From Bradyrhizobium sp. ISRA464 (GTDB taxonomy: Bacteria > Pseudomonadota > Alphaproteobacteria > Rhizobiales > Xanthobacteraceae), in assembly GCF_029910095.1 (NCBI RefSeq), contig NZ_CP094526.1, forward strand, positions 7,626,001 through 7,690,000: a stretch of 64,000 bases of DNA, given 5' to 3'. Below are positions 1 through 8,972 of this stretch, in pieces; the stretch's first letter is position 1, and each line of letters starts with the position of its first letter. Position numbers and translations under genes: made by a program. The notes under the pieces are model-generated. The model did not search any database and had not been told where the DNA came from. It worked only from the letters and a program-made list of their open reading frames with translations.

Positions 1-579
1 GCGCTCGTCCGTCACCTTGCCGCCAGACAGCTCTTGAAGAAATTTGTCCGCACCTCTCTCGTCCATTTCACTGAAACGCTTGCCGTACTGTTTTTGGCAG
101 GCCGTATCTGCGGCGGCGAGACCTACCTTGAAGAACTGTTCGGGCGTGAGCGGCAACTGATAGCCGAGCTCGGGTGCGCCTTGCAGCCAAGGGCCGCGCA
201 TATAAAGCCGCGCGCCCTTGCCGAAACCGCCGGCGAGCTGTCGGTCGACATAAACCGCAAGCCCGCAATCGACCCCGTTCGGCGTCAGCGCGTCGGCCGG
301 ACACATCACGTTGACCATTGCTTCGACGAAACCTGCTTCGTCCGGGCCGAAAGACAGATAACCGGGCATGGGTGACGGCAGCTTGGCAGCGATAGTATTC
401 GCAGAAGCATCCACCGGCTGGGAGGAGACCAGTTCGGATGCTTCCGCGAGAGCTGCGGTTGCCGCGGTGGTTCCTATCAGAACACCCGGAGCCAGCGAAG
501 CAGCGCCCGTGGCAGCGGCACCCCCGAGAAAACCTCGACGATTCGGATGGAAGGTTTTGTTGCTCTGATCATTGGTCAT
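1..579 (-). CDS. Gluconate 2-dehydrogenase subunit 3 family protein, Tat-exported (partial, runs off left edge)
   Basis: The reverse strand is open for 193 codons from an ATG at 579 to the window edge, so the C-terminus is missing. The N-terminus has a twin-arginine signal (NRRGFLGG, arginines 14-15) followed by an alanine-rich hydrophobic stretch, so the product is probably exported folded to the periplasm. The mature part (FGPDEAGFVEAMVNVMCPAD, then a GVDCGLAVYVDRQL stretch) matches the small subunit of membrane-bound gluconate and other sugar or alcohol dehydrogenases, which helps maturation or export of a GMC-type flavoprotein catalytic subunit. That catalytic gene would be expected just beyond the left edge, which cannot be checked here. 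The family call is fairly secure; the substrate is unknown. Confidence 0.75.
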   Translation of the reverse strand, partial: MTNDQSNKTFHPNRRGFLGGAAATGAASLAPGVLIGTTAATAALAEASELVSSQPVDASANTIAAKLPSPMPGYLSFGPDEAGFVEAMVNVMCPADALTPNGVDCGLAVYVDRQLAGGFGKGARLYMRGPWLQGAPELGYQLPLTPEQFFKVGLAAADTACQKQYGKRFSEMDERGADKFLQELSGGKVTDER

Positions 580-712
580 CGGAGTTGCAGTCCACTTTTT
601 GATCGTGGCGTACGCGCGAGATCATCCATGTGCGAGGCGTCCCCTGTGTGGCAGAAACGGGGGTCGCATCATCCGGAGCTCAGTCTGCCTGGCGCGTTCG
701 CTGTCGGCCCGG

Positions 713-805
713 CTAAGCCGCTCCGCTGATCTGCGCGAGCGCAGCCACGGCGGCCGTGACCAGCGAAACCATGACAGCCAAGCCGACAGTCCTCGGTAAT
801 TTCAT
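713..805 (-). CDS. Tiny hydrophobic ORF (30 aa), possible secreted or membrane peptide
   Basis: This ORF begins at an ATG at 805 with a purine-rich leader (AAAGGGG) about six bases upstream and ends at a TAG. The product starts MKLPRTVGLAVMVSL and is mostly alanine, valine and leucine, like a signal peptide with almost nothing after it. It lies 133 bases upstream of the gluconate-dehydrogenase-type gene on the same strand. It may be a genuine small membrane peptide, a leader peptide, or the surviving 5' end of a lost secreted protein. No family is recognised. Confidence 0.3.
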   Translation of the reverse strand: MKLPRTVGLAVMVSLVTAAVAALAQISGAA

Positions 806-1005
806 AGTGGTCCCCTTTGCTGCCCGCGCGGCTCGGCGCAATAGTCTTGATCCTTGTCGAGGCGACCTCGTGTGCTCGCCCGGCCCAGTGGACCTCAGAA
901 TCGGACGCAGCTGACGAAATTAGAAATTCCCTTTGGACATGCATTCGATAGGCAGAGGGTATCATCGTCAAAAGCGTTGTGCGCGCGCGTCCCGTCGGTC
1001 CGCGG

Positions 1006-1295
1006 TCAGCCATCGAGGAGCGCTCCGTACTTGTGGCGCCGGGCCGCGTAGGGAGACATGAGGGGCACTTCGCGATCACTCTTCCCGTCGCAACGCTCCG
1101 AAAAACGCCGTGCGCCAGCCTCGATCCGAACCCTAGGCCGGATAGCTCATGTGGCACCTCTGTGTGGAGCAGGACGACGCGACCGTCTTTGACCTTGTAG
1201 TAGGCGACTGCGAGCGCGCTGTCGTCGAGGGGCATTTCAGACCGGCTCACGGCCGGATTGTCGTGGATGTCGCTTCGAGCTACTGCCTCCCCCAC
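1006..1295 (-). pseudogene. YjdJ-type GNAT acetyltransferase, frameshifted
   Basis: The frame from a GTG at 1295 reads through the hallmark of small YjdJ-type N-acetyltransferases: DNPAVSRSEMPL, then AYYKVKDGRVVLLHTEVP, then LGFGSRLAHGVF and the KCP motif. In an intact protein KCP is followed by a short tail with an aromatic, AARHP-like sequence. Here that tail (MSPYAARRHKYGALLDG, ending at a TGA at 1006-1008) lies in a different frame, so one indel separates it from the rest near position 1050. The GTG start overlaps the stop of the upstream peroxiredoxin-like gene by one base, which suggests former translational coupling. Confidence 0.6.
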
Positions 1296-1957
1296 TAAGA
1301 CGTGGAAGCGACCTGGCGCAACGAGGCCAAGATTTGCGCCGGCTCCTCTCGTATCGTGAAGTCGGGTTCGACGAACGCGCTGCGGATGCGGCCTTCTGCG
1401 TCGATCACGTAGGTCGCGGGAATGGGCAGCATCCAGATCGGCGACCCGTGCCGAGCGCCGAAGTCGAAGCCCAGCCCGGAATAATGCACTTTGGTCTCGT
1501 CGGGCACCCGGAACAGCACGCCATACGACAAGGCAACGCCGTAGTCGACATCGGAGAGCACCTTCAGGTCCAAGCCCAGGCTCCGCTTGAGTTGCCGCGG
1601 GAAGTCCCTCGTCTCGGGCGTCACGACTGCGAGGGTCGCGCCGACGCTCTCGAACTCGTCCTTCGCGGCCTGGAGGGCGCACAGCTCAGCGGTGCAGAAC
1701 GGACACCAGCCGCCTCGAAAGAAACTCAGGACCAGGGGTCCGTTGCGGCGCAGCTGTTCGGAGGAGTGGAGACGGCCGTCGGCGTCCGGTAGGAGGAAGT
1801 CCGGCGCGTCGTCTCCGACCTTCAACGCGTGCGATGCTACGTCTGTGTCGCGGAGCCAGCCCACGAGGTGGTTGTATGACTCCCAATCCGCGGCGCTGAA
1901 CGTCGTCAACAGCTCGGCGCGAATCTGGAAGAGTGTCTTGTCGGTCTGGCTTGGCAT
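1295..1957 (-). CDS. Peroxiredoxin-like (AhpC/TSA family) protein
   Basis: This 220-residue protein has a thioredoxin-fold redoxin domain from about residue 45 onward (VGDDAPDFLLPDADGRL). The peroxidatic region is FFRGGWCPFC, with cysteines at about 85 and 88; the CxxC arrangement is usual for this atypical, cytosolic peroxiredoxin-like branch. The C-terminal part carries the conserved PATYVIDAEGRIRSAFV strand and a final helix. The N-terminal 40 residues form the helical extension common to this branch. It lies 58 bases downstream of a LysR regulator on the same strand and ends against a broken acetyltransferase gene. It probably reduces hydroperoxides, but the physiological reductant and substrate cannot be read from sequence. 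Confidence 0.8.
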   Translation of the reverse strand: MPSQTDKTLFQIRAELLTTFSAADWESYNHLVGWLRDTDVASHALKVGDDAPDFLLPDADGRLHSSEQLRRNGPLVLSFFRGGWCPFCTAELCALQAAKDEFESVGATLAVVTPETRDFPRQLKRSLGLDLKVLSDVDYGVALSYGVLFRVPDETKVHYSGLGFDFGARHGSPIWMLPIPATYVIDAEGRIRSAFVEPDFTIREEPAQILASLRQVASTS

Positions 1958-2015
1958 CGCGGTGCGTCGTCAGGTTGCGGATCGATTGGCTGGAAGCGGT
2001 TGGCCGCCGGCGTGG

Positions 2016-2951
2016 TCATGCGGTCGCGCTCGCCGTCTCCGGAAGCGTAGCGTGCGGTATGCCCCAGTAGGGGACTTCGACCGACCAATCGCGAAGCCGG
2101 GCGACCTTGACGAAAGCGTCCAGCGCCGGGGAGTAGCGGCGCCCCTGCACAGCCAGCAGCCGCACCTCCCGCGAAATCGGGTTGCCTTCGAGCGGAATGA
2201 TTTTGAGCGTTGGAAGGCGCGGCATGTGCTCGGGCGCGAGCATCACGCCGAAGCCGGCCGCGGCCATATGCTGTAGGTGCAAGTCGTAACTGCTGCAGTG
2301 GCCAAAGTGGGGCGGCTCCTCGGGGAAATACGACCGCTGGATCTTCGGGGCGACGTCGCATCCGACACGCTCTAGCAGGACGGTCTCGCGGAGGTCGTCG
2401 ATGCCGATCGTGGGACGGTTTGCGAGCTTGTGTGTCGGCGCGATAAGCGCGACGTAGCGCTCCTCGAACAGCGACCAGTCGTCGATGCGGGCAGGCATGT
2501 CTTGCACATCCCCGACCATTGCGGCGTTGATCTCCCCCTCAAGTAAGAGGTCGACGAGCTTCTCCGTCGCGCCCTCACGCAGCTCGACCTGAAATCCGGG
2601 GACGAACTTTGCGATCTCCGCGATCGGATCGAGGACGAGCGACGCCGAGATGGATGGAGCGAGGCCGATCTTCAGCGGCGCGACCTCCTTGCGTTGGAAC
2701 TCCTGGGCTCGGCGACGTACCGCCTCCGCCGAGGCCAGTGTGCGCTCCAGCATCGGAAGGACTTCCTTTCCGAGGTCGGTTAGCTGCGTCAGCCTGCGCT
2801 CGCGGTAGATCAACTGGCCGCCGAGCTCCTGCTCGAGCTTCTGCACCCCCTTGGTCAGCGCAGGCTGCGTGACATTGCACTGCTCGGCCGCGCGGGTGAA
2901 GTTGAGTGTAGACGCGACAGCGAGAAAGTAGCGAATTTGATGAAGCTCCAT
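2016..2951 (-). CDS. LysR-family transcriptional regulator
   Basis: This 311-residue protein opens with the standard LysR winged helix-turn-helix (MELHQIRYFLAVASTLNFTR, then AAEQCNVTQPALTKGVQKLE). An effector-binding domain of two periplasmic-binding-like lobes follows from about residue 90. The strand VAPLKIGLAP and the segment MAAAGFGVMLAPEHMPRLP are typical. The gene sits directly upstream of the peroxiredoxin-like gene in the same direction with a 58-base gap, so the two may be co-transcribed. A role in peroxide or redox sensing, as in OxyR-like members, is an inference from that neighbour only; no OxyR-type cysteine pair is obvious. Confidence 0.9.
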   Translation of the reverse strand: MELHQIRYFLAVASTLNFTRAAEQCNVTQPALTKGVQKLEQELGGQLIYRERRLTQLTDLGKEVLPMLERTLASAEAVRRRAQEFQRKEVAPLKIGLAPSISASLVLDPIAEIAKFVPGFQVELREGATEKLVDLLLEGEINAAMVGDVQDMPARIDDWSLFEERYVALIAPTHKLANRPTIGIDDLRETVLLERVGCDVAPKIQRSYFPEEPPHFGHCSSYDLHLQHMAAAGFGVMLAPEHMPRLPTLKIIPLEGNPISREVRLLAVQGRRYSPALDAFVKVARLRDWSVEVPYWGIPHATLPETASATA

Positions 2952-3972
2952 GCTTTTTCTCCGTCAAGTTGCTGCTGTCAATGCTGAAGAGCCTTCGCAC
3001 TCGACGACGTGACGGGACACGTCGCAAGCAGGGGCATAGATGCAACTTGGATGAACACGCTGGAACGGCCCGGCCCGCTAATTTGGACGCATGGACACGC
3101 TTTCTGGTATCTCTGAGAGTCTGGCCAGATTGCTTCAAGTACCGTCATGATCTTTCGTTCTGGATCGCAGTTGGGTCCGAGTGCCCCCGCGACCAGCGGG
3201 CCCGGCGCTCACTGACCTGCCTGTGCCGCCGCAGCGAGTAAAGCCGGGCAAATTGCCGGCTTCTGCAACTTCGGCCCTGGCCACGAAGAGCTCCTGCTCT
3301 TCATGCGGCCCCGAAGTACCATCGATCTGGAGCGACTGGATCATCCGCCCTGCACAAAGACGCCCATCGAGTTGGCGCGTATCGTCTCGACGATGGCTAT
3401 AACGTCAGCTGAAAAGTGTCTCGTTAAACTTCGTGAATCGGTGTCAATGGGGGATCATGGTTCGCGCAACTTTTCGGGAACTGATGCCATTGTCCGCGGC
3501 CGGGTCCGGCTCGACGCCAACTACCATCAACAAGGAAAATTTCTAAGTATCTTCGTGCGGCGAAGCGCCAGAGCACGGATCAAGCGGTTAAATTCGGCTG
3601 CCCCCTAAAACCCGGCAAATGCCCCCTTAAAGATGCTATCGTCCAAGCCCTGGATGAACCGTTGTAACTTGACATGATAAAACCAATATAAAGGCAATTG
3701 GCACGGCCTGAATGTCGCTTGCGCGCGGCCCATCGGTTTGTCCTTCCCGACCTCGGCGATGTATTCCATCACGCAGTTTACATTTACTTTTCTCAGGAAT
3801 ACATCGGTGCTCGAGCATCACAGCGGCGGAGTTCTCCTACTTCTTCGGGCGGCCACTCGGCCCGCCGGTGTGGGGGATTCTGCCTGCTTCTGATCGTCGT
3901 ACCCGACACCGCCGGAAATGTGCTAGATGATCAGGGGTTGGGGCAGATCACCGGGAAAGTGAGGTACCTGCG
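2952..3972. other. Long intergenic region without a supportable gene
   Basis: About 1 kb lies between the LysR gene (leftward) and the large regulator (rightward). Short open frames exist on both strands but none shows a recognisable domain, a good ribosome-binding site or a natural amino-acid composition. The last bases before 3973 contain GTGAGG, a plausible ribosome-binding site for the next gene. The stretch presumably holds both divergent promoters; I see no clear operator or repeat. Confidence 0.5.
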
Positions 3973-6837
3973 TTGCAGTCGGGAGCAGACGACGACGCCG
4001 AAGTGTTTGAGTTCGGTCCGTTTCGCCTGATCGCAGCCGAGAGATTGTTGGTGAAAAAGGGTGAGCCGGTGGCGGTGGGCGGCCGTGCTCTCGACATCCT
4101 GATCGCTCTGATCCGGCGCGCCGGCGACGTGGTGAGTCACAGGGAGCTGGTCAAGCGGGCTTGGCCGGATGTTGTCGTCGAGGGATCCAGTCTTCGGGTC
4201 CATGTCGCAGGACTCCGCAAGGCGCTCGGTGATGGTCGAGGCGGCGCCCGCTATATCACCAACATTCCGGGCCGAGGCTATTGCTTTGTTGCGCCGGTCC
4301 AGAGCGCGGCACTATCGCAGCCCTCCGCTGGCGCCTCGATTGAGCGAGTCAAGCTCCAGGCGCTCCCGCCGCGCTTGCAACGGATGATTGGCCGAGACGA
4401 AACTGTTGGAATCCTGCGCTCGGAGCTTACGTTGAGGAGGTTCGTCAGCATTGTCGGACCTGGCGGTGTCGGCAAGACCACTGTCGCGGTCGCCGTCGCG
4501 CATGCAATGACAACCGATTTCCACAACGCCGTCTACCTTATCGATCTCAGCGCGCTCCGGAATGGTGCACTGATTGTTTCCACGGTAGCGTCAGCCATCG
4601 GGTGTCTCGATCGGACTCAGGATTCGCTGCCACGTCTCTTGGCATTCCTTGCCGACAAGAAGGCCCTGCTGGTTCTCGATAGCTGTGAGCACGTGGTTGA
4701 ACCGGTCGCGACGTTCGCCGAAAGTGTTTTTCGCAGCACCCCGCTTGTACACATCCTCGCAACCACCCGGGAGGCCCTACGGGTCGAGGGTGAGAACATC
4801 TATCCCCTGCCGCCCCTCGACAGTCCATCCGACGAGACTACTCTGACTGCAGCCAAGGCTCTCGCCTCTCCCGCTGCTCAGCTCTTCATGGACCGCGCCG
4901 CCGCCGGGGGATATCGGCAGGAGCTCAGCGACGAGGAAGCGCCCGTCATAGCCAGCATTTGCCGTCAGCTGGACGGGATGCCTTTAGCTATAGAACTGAC
5001 GGCGAGCAGGACCAGCGCTTACGGCATTAAGGGCCTGGCACAGCTGATTGGCGAGCGCTTGATGCTGCTTTGGCCGGGGCGGCGTGGCGTGCCGCGACAC
5101 CAAACGCTGCTGGCCATGCTCGACTGGAGCTATGATCTCCTTTCCGAGCAAGAGCAAACAGTCCTATGTACATTGTCCGTCTTTGTCGGCGCATTCTCGA
5201 TAGAGATGGCGCAAGCTATAGCGTTCGAGCTTGATCGCGGCGAGTTTCATATCGAGCATTTCATTACCGGCCTGGTCGAGAAGTCGCTGATCTCTATCTC
5301 GCGAACGGAAGGCGCATGGTCATACCGGCTCCTTGACATGACGCGGGCTTACGCCGCGATCAAATTGAAAAGACGGGGAACGGAAAATGCGGTCGCGAGG
5401 CGGCACGCGCTCTATTTCGCCGAGCGTCTCGGAAGCATTCGAGCCAACATATCAATGAATCGCGACCTCACCGCCTACTCGCGCCAGATCGGCAATATCA
5501 GGGCAGCCCTCGAATGGAGCTTCTCGACATCGGGCGACCGCACCGTCGGGGTTGCGTTGGCCGCCGGTGCAGTGCCGTTGTTTCTCAGCATGTCGATGCT
5601 CATCGAGTGCCGGCGTTGGTCTCTGCAAACGATCGAAGCACTGAACGACGAAGATCGCGGAACAAAGCTTGAGCTCGCGCTGCAACTTTCGTTGGCGATA
5701 TCCTCGACTTATGTTCACGGCAATAGCAAGGAGGTGGAGACAGCCCTCCAACGCGGACTCTGTCTTGCAGAGTCCTTGGGAGATGTCGACTCTCAGCTGG
5801 AATTGCTGGCCGGTCTCAATCTGTACCGGGCTCGGCTCGCCGATTTTCGCGGCTCGTTGGCCGCGGCGGAGCGCTATGCGTCGTTGGCGAGGAAATTTGG
5901 CGGGCCACGAGAGACCGTGATGGCAGAGTGGATGCTGGGGGCGAGTTATCACCTCGTAGGAGAGCAAAGCGCCGCGCAGCAAAGCTACGAGAGCGGTTTT
6001 GCGCGCGCAGCAGATTCCGGAGTAAGCGAGGTCCACTCCTTCGGATACAATCACTATGTAAGAGCCTTAATCGGCTACTCCCGGACATTGTGGGATCGGG
6101 GTCTCTCGGATCGAGCCGCTCAATTCGGACATAAGGCAATTGAGTTCGCTGCAAGACAAGGACATCCGGTCACGCTCTGCATTTCCCTTCTCTATGCCAC
6201 TCAGGTGTTCCTATGGCGGGGCGACCGGCAAGTGGCAGAAGAGCTCATAGAGCGGCTTATCGCCTATGCGGCCACGTACTCACTCACGCCTTATCATGCT
6301 GGCGGGCTCGGTTTGCGAGGAGAGCTTATGTTCACGAGGGGCGAAACGCAGCGCGGCATCGACGACTTGCGCAGTGCGCTCTCGACCCTGCGAACCGAGC
6401 GGCAATACATACTCTCATCCGCATTTTCTCGTGCGTTGGCCGAAGCTCTGGCTAGAACCGGACAGGTGACGGAAGCGGCGACCATCATCGATGCGACTGT
6501 CGCTGACGCCATGCGCGGCATCGGAACATTTGAACTGCCCGACATACTACGGGCTCGAGCGGCGGTACTCCTCGCGGCATCGCCGGCAAATTCGCTGGCG
6601 GCCGAGGCTTCGCTCAAGGATTCGCTGGATTGCGCTCGGCAGCAATCTGCCCTCGGGTGGGAACTTCGATCAATTCTGGCATTGAGCCGGTTGTGGGCGA
6701 ACCAGGGACGCGTCGACCAAGCGCGGGCCATTCTCTCTGAGGTTTATGGGCGATTTACGGAAGGGTTTGGGACGGCCGATCTCATCATGGCAAAAAACCA
6801 GCTCGATGAGTTCGCTACCAGGCCCCCGCATTCCTGA
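3973..6837 (+). CDS. Winged-helix / NB-ARC-type ATPase / TPR transcriptional regulator (954 aa)
   Basis: The N-terminal 100 residues form an OmpR/CadC-type winged helix (FEFGPFRLIAAERLL ... VSHRELVKRAWPDVVVEGSS ... YITNIPGRGYCFV). A P-loop ATPase of the AP-ATPase/STAND class follows, with Walker A GPGGVGKTT at about 161-169 and a Walker B-like LLVLDSCEHV near 235. The last 450 residues are helical and TPR-like. Such proteins are thought to switch on transcription after a signal drives ATP-dependent oligomerisation. No sensor or membrane segment is visible, so the protein is cytosolic. The start is TTG at 3973, eight bases after GAGG. A SnoaL-like gene follows 142 bases downstream and is a plausible target or partner. 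Confidence 0.85.
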   Translation: MQSGADDDAEVFEFGPFRLIAAERLLVKKGEPVAVGGRALDILIALIRRAGDVVSHRELVKRAWPDVVVEGSSLRVHVAGLRKALGDGRGGARYITNIPGRGYCFVAPVQSAALSQPSAGASIERVKLQALPPRLQRMIGRDETVGILRSELTLRRFVSIVGPGGVGKTTVAVAVAHAMTTDFHNAVYLIDLSALRNGALIVSTVASAIGCLDRTQDSLPRLLAFLADKKALLVLDSCEHVVEPVATFAESVFRSTPLVHILATTREALRVEGENIYPLPPLDSPSDETTLTAAKALASPAAQLFMDRAAAGGYRQELSDEEAPVIASICRQLDGMPLAIELTASRTSAYGIKGLAQLIGERLMLLWPGRRGVPRHQTLLAMLDWSYDLLSEQEQTVLCTLSVFVGAFSIEMAQAIAFELDRGEFHIEHFITGLVEKSLISISRTEGAWSYRLLDMTRAYAAIKLKRRGTENAVARRHALYFAERLGSIRANISMNRDLTAYSRQIGNIRAALEWSFSTSGDRTVGVALAAGAVPLFLSMSMLIECRRWSLQTIEALNDEDRGTKLELALQLSLAISSTYVHGNSKEVETALQRGLCLAESLGDVDSQLELLAGLNLYRARLADFRGSLAAAERYASLARKFGGPRETVMAEWMLGASYHLVGEQSAAQQSYESGFARAADSGVSEVHSFGYNHYVRALIGYSRTLWDRGLSDRAAQFGHKAIEFAARQGHPVTLCISLLYATQVFLWRGDRQVAEELIERLIAYAATYSLTPYHAGGLGLRGELMFTRGETQRGIDDLRSALSTLRTERQYILSSAFSRALAEALARTGQVTEAATIIDATVADAMRGIGTFELPDILRARAAVLLAASPANSLAAEASLKDSLDCARQQSALGWELRSILALSRLWANQGRVDQARAILSEVYGRFTEGFGTADLIMAKNQLDEFATRPPHS

Positions 6838-6979
6838 TCCGGTTTAAACTGGTCGGTTTCGCGCGCGTTCAGGAGATATCGGCCGGGCTCTTCACACTTT
6901 CTCACATCAATAAACTCGCAACGGACCGGCTATACCGCCAGTGTGCGGCGCAATTGCACTCACTCGTCGGAGCGACGTT

Positions 6980-7444
6980 ATGTTGCCTCGCCCCTCGTCT
7001 CCGTTTAACCAGGATGCCGCAGCAGCAAAAGTCCGGTTCGTGGAGGATAGTTGGAATAGCCGCGATCCGGCTCGGGTAGCGCTGGGATACTCAGTCGACA
7101 GCAGCTGGCGTATCCGCACCGAGTTTTTGTCGGGACGGGCCGCGATCGAGGAGTTCCTGGGACGCAAATGGGCGCGGGAACTTGACTACCGTGTAGTGGC
7201 CGAACTCTGGGCGTTCACCGGCGATCGGATCGCTGGCAGGTTCGCATCCGAATTCCGCGACAACAATGGCCAATGGTTCAGAACCTACGGAAATGGGTGC
7301 TGGGAGTTCGATCAGAACGGACTAATTCGGCGATGCATAGAGAGTATCGACAAGCATCCGATTGATGAGGCCGACCGAATCTTTCTATGGCCCCTCGGAC
7401 GTAGGCCCGAGGACCATCCCGAGCTCAGCGATTTTGACCTCTAG
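6980..7444 (+). CDS. SnoaL-like / NTF2-fold protein of the DUF1348 type
   Basis: About 154 residues from an ATG at 6980; an earlier in-frame ATG at 6941 is possible but adds an unconserved N-terminus. The sequence has the features of the nuclear transport factor 2-like DUF1348 group: KVRFVEDSWNSRDPARVALG near the N-terminus, then a strand-rich body with ELDYRVVAELWAFTGDRIAG and YGNGCWEFDQNGLIRR. The usual C-terminal WPLGRRP motif is intact. Members are small alpha+beta barrels whose function is mostly unknown; some are linked to stress or redox clusters. It follows the large regulator in the same direction. Confidence 0.75.
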   Translation: MLPRPSSPFNQDAAAAKVRFVEDSWNSRDPARVALGYSVDSSWRIRTEFLSGRAAIEEFLGRKWARELDYRVVAELWAFTGDRIAGRFASEFRDNNGQWFRTYGNGCWEFDQNGLIRRCIESIDKHPIDEADRIFLWPLGRRPEDHPELSDFDL

Positions 7445-7445
7445 T

Positions 7446-7945
7446 GCGCGGCGAGGTGGGCGCGGACTCGGGATCAGTTCGGACGGTTCGCCGAGCCACG
7501 TGTAGTCGACGCTGATGTTGTCGGCGTACTCGATCTTCCCGCCGGACGCCACGACGTACCGCGCCGCCGGCATCGTCAACGTCCGGCTCGGAATCGCCGT
7601 TGAAGGCCGCGAGATCGATCCGCAAGCCCACCTCGACGGGGCACGCAGTTCGTCGCGGGCCTTCCAACGGGGGCCGAAAGCGTGCGCGACCAGTGATCGC
7701 AATGGTACCGGTATATACGTCGACCAATCCCATGATCGCCTTCAGCGTCGTGGTCTTGCCTACGCCGTTGCGGCCGACGATGCCGAGCACCTGTCCCTGG
7801 GTCACGCTTAGGGCGATATGTCGGCGAGCTTGCCCTGCGTGAGCTGGAAGTCGCCGATTGGCTGGCCGAACTGCTTGCGCTCGAGCATGCAGGGCACAAC
7901 CACAGCTGCCATGATGCCGAGCGGGGCCGCCTGACAGCACGGCGC
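7446..7945 (-). pseudogene. Mosaic of gene scraps: acyl-CoA dehydrogenase, ABC ATPase and redoxin tail
   Basis: Three unrelated protein pieces lie head to tail on the reverse strand in shifting frames. At about 7815-7945 is an acyl-CoA dehydrogenase fragment (LERKQFGQPIGDFQLTQGK). At about 7689-7820 is a branched-chain amino-acid ABC ATPase (LivF-like) piece with an intact Walker A, GIVGRNGVGKTTTLKAIMG. At about 7450-7580 is the C-terminal strand of a peroxiredoxin-like protein (PAARYVVASGGKIEY, then DYTWLGEPSELIP). None has a complete domain. The patch looks like the product of repeated deletions or illegitimate joins in an unstable accessory region. Confidence 0.55.
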
Positions 7946-8030
7946 GTCTCGGGGAGCCCGGCCGGACGCATGAATGGCTGGCTGGGCGGACGCAGAGTCG
8001 AGCTAGACCGCCCTTCCCGACGGAGCGGTG

Positions 8031-8717
8031 TTAGGCGCGGAGGGTCTCGCCGCCCTTGGCGTCCGGGTAGTACTGAGGCGCCTCGCGACGGTCGTATTTC
8101 CCGTAGTCGCGCACGATCCGCACTCTTCGGATCCTCGCCTTATCATTCGGCGCGGATGTGTCCTCGTAGGCCTGCGCTGCAGCGGTGTCCTTCCAGGATA
8201 TGAGCAGAATCAGGTCGCCGGGCGTGAGCACGGCGTCGAAGATGTCCCAGGACGTGCTGTCGGCCGCCCACGGGTTCAGGCCGAGCCACTCGGCGCAGTC
8301 GTACGGGTTGGTGGTCTGCTTCCATTCCGAGGGGCGAGTCGCGTTGATCAGCGTGACCGTCGTTCCCTCCCCGACTTCGGTCTCGTCGAGCCGCTGCTCC
8401 GTGAGGGCGTACCTCGCGGGGATCTGATTGTCGGCAGTGATCTGGCCGACGCGGAGGTGATAGTCTGCGAAGATTTCGTCGCGGCCCTTGTGCTGAGCCT
8501 CGTGATGGCGCATGCGGGTGCGCCAGCGGACGAGCGACTTCTCGTCCCGCCAGTTCGAAAGCGAAAGGATCCAGCCCTCGCGGATCAGGCTCTTGTAGCG
8601 GATGTTGTCGACGAAGCCCTCGACCTGCTCCAGCTCGGGGCGCAGCATCTTGGCGTTGTCGAGGTAGTCATCCCAGTTCCCTCCATTGGGGAGGACTTCG
8701 AAAATCACTGAAAACAT
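8031..8717 (-). CDS. Antibiotic biosynthesis monooxygenase (ABM)-like protein, probably two-domain
   Basis: This 228-residue protein starts MFSVIFEVLPNGGNWDDYLD and continues with LEQVEGFVDNIRYKSLIREG and WILSLSNWRDEKSLVRWR. This is the ABM/dimeric alpha-beta-barrel pattern of a central strand, helix, then strand with a conserved tryptophan and arginine. A second, less typical barrel-like segment follows from about 115, ending in a charged tail. Family members act in quinone or polyketide oxidation and haem degradation, but many are uncharacterised. The start codon lies just after a decayed alpha/beta-hydrolase fragment. No substrate can be assigned. Confidence 0.7.
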   Translation of the reverse strand: MFSVIFEVLPNGGNWDDYLDNAKMLRPELEQVEGFVDNIRYKSLIREGWILSLSNWRDEKSLVRWRTRMRHHEAQHKGRDEIFADYHLRVGQITADNQIPARYALTEQRLDETEVGEGTTVTLINATRPSEWKQTTNPYDCAEWLGLNPWAADSTSWDIFDAVLTPGDLILLISWKDTAAAQAYEDTSAPNDKARIRRVRIVRDYGKYDRREAPQYYPDAKGGETLRA

Positions 8718-8760
8718 GGTTGTATCCCGCTCCCAGAGTGCTGCGACGTAGTCGATCTCG

Positions 8761-8845
8761 ATGCCGAAGTGCCCCCGCCAGCCGCGCCGCCGCCTTCACG
8801 GCAGAACACCTTCAAGCCGTCGACATCGATCGTTTTGGACAGCAT
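8761..8845 (-). pseudogene. 5' stub of an alpha/beta-hydrolase gene
   Basis: Reading leftward from an ATG at 8845 gives MLSKTIDVDGLKVFCREGGG, which matches the first strand of epoxide-hydrolase-like alpha/beta hydrolases. The homology stops within about 20 codons and the frame then joins a GC-rich sequence ending just before the ABM-like gene. The nucleophile elbow, oxyanion hole and catalytic triad are all absent, so this is a truncated remnant. Confidence 0.45.
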
Positions 8846-8972
8846 CCGCGTGGCTCCTGTTTCCTTCACCAACACGTCTTCTTGCTCCGGTATGACCGTA
8901 GCTGGCGCAGGCCGCACGGATAATCTGGCGTTTGCGAAAACTATCCTCTCGCAAAGCGAGAGCGATCGTCTC

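Noticed and set aside
669..1682. A 337-codon open frame on the reverse strand across the redoxin and acetyltransferase genes
   Set aside because: Arginine-rich, unnatural composition at both ends; only the middle is real and belongs to the broken acetyltransferase. The rest is a shadow of the redoxin gene caused by high GC.
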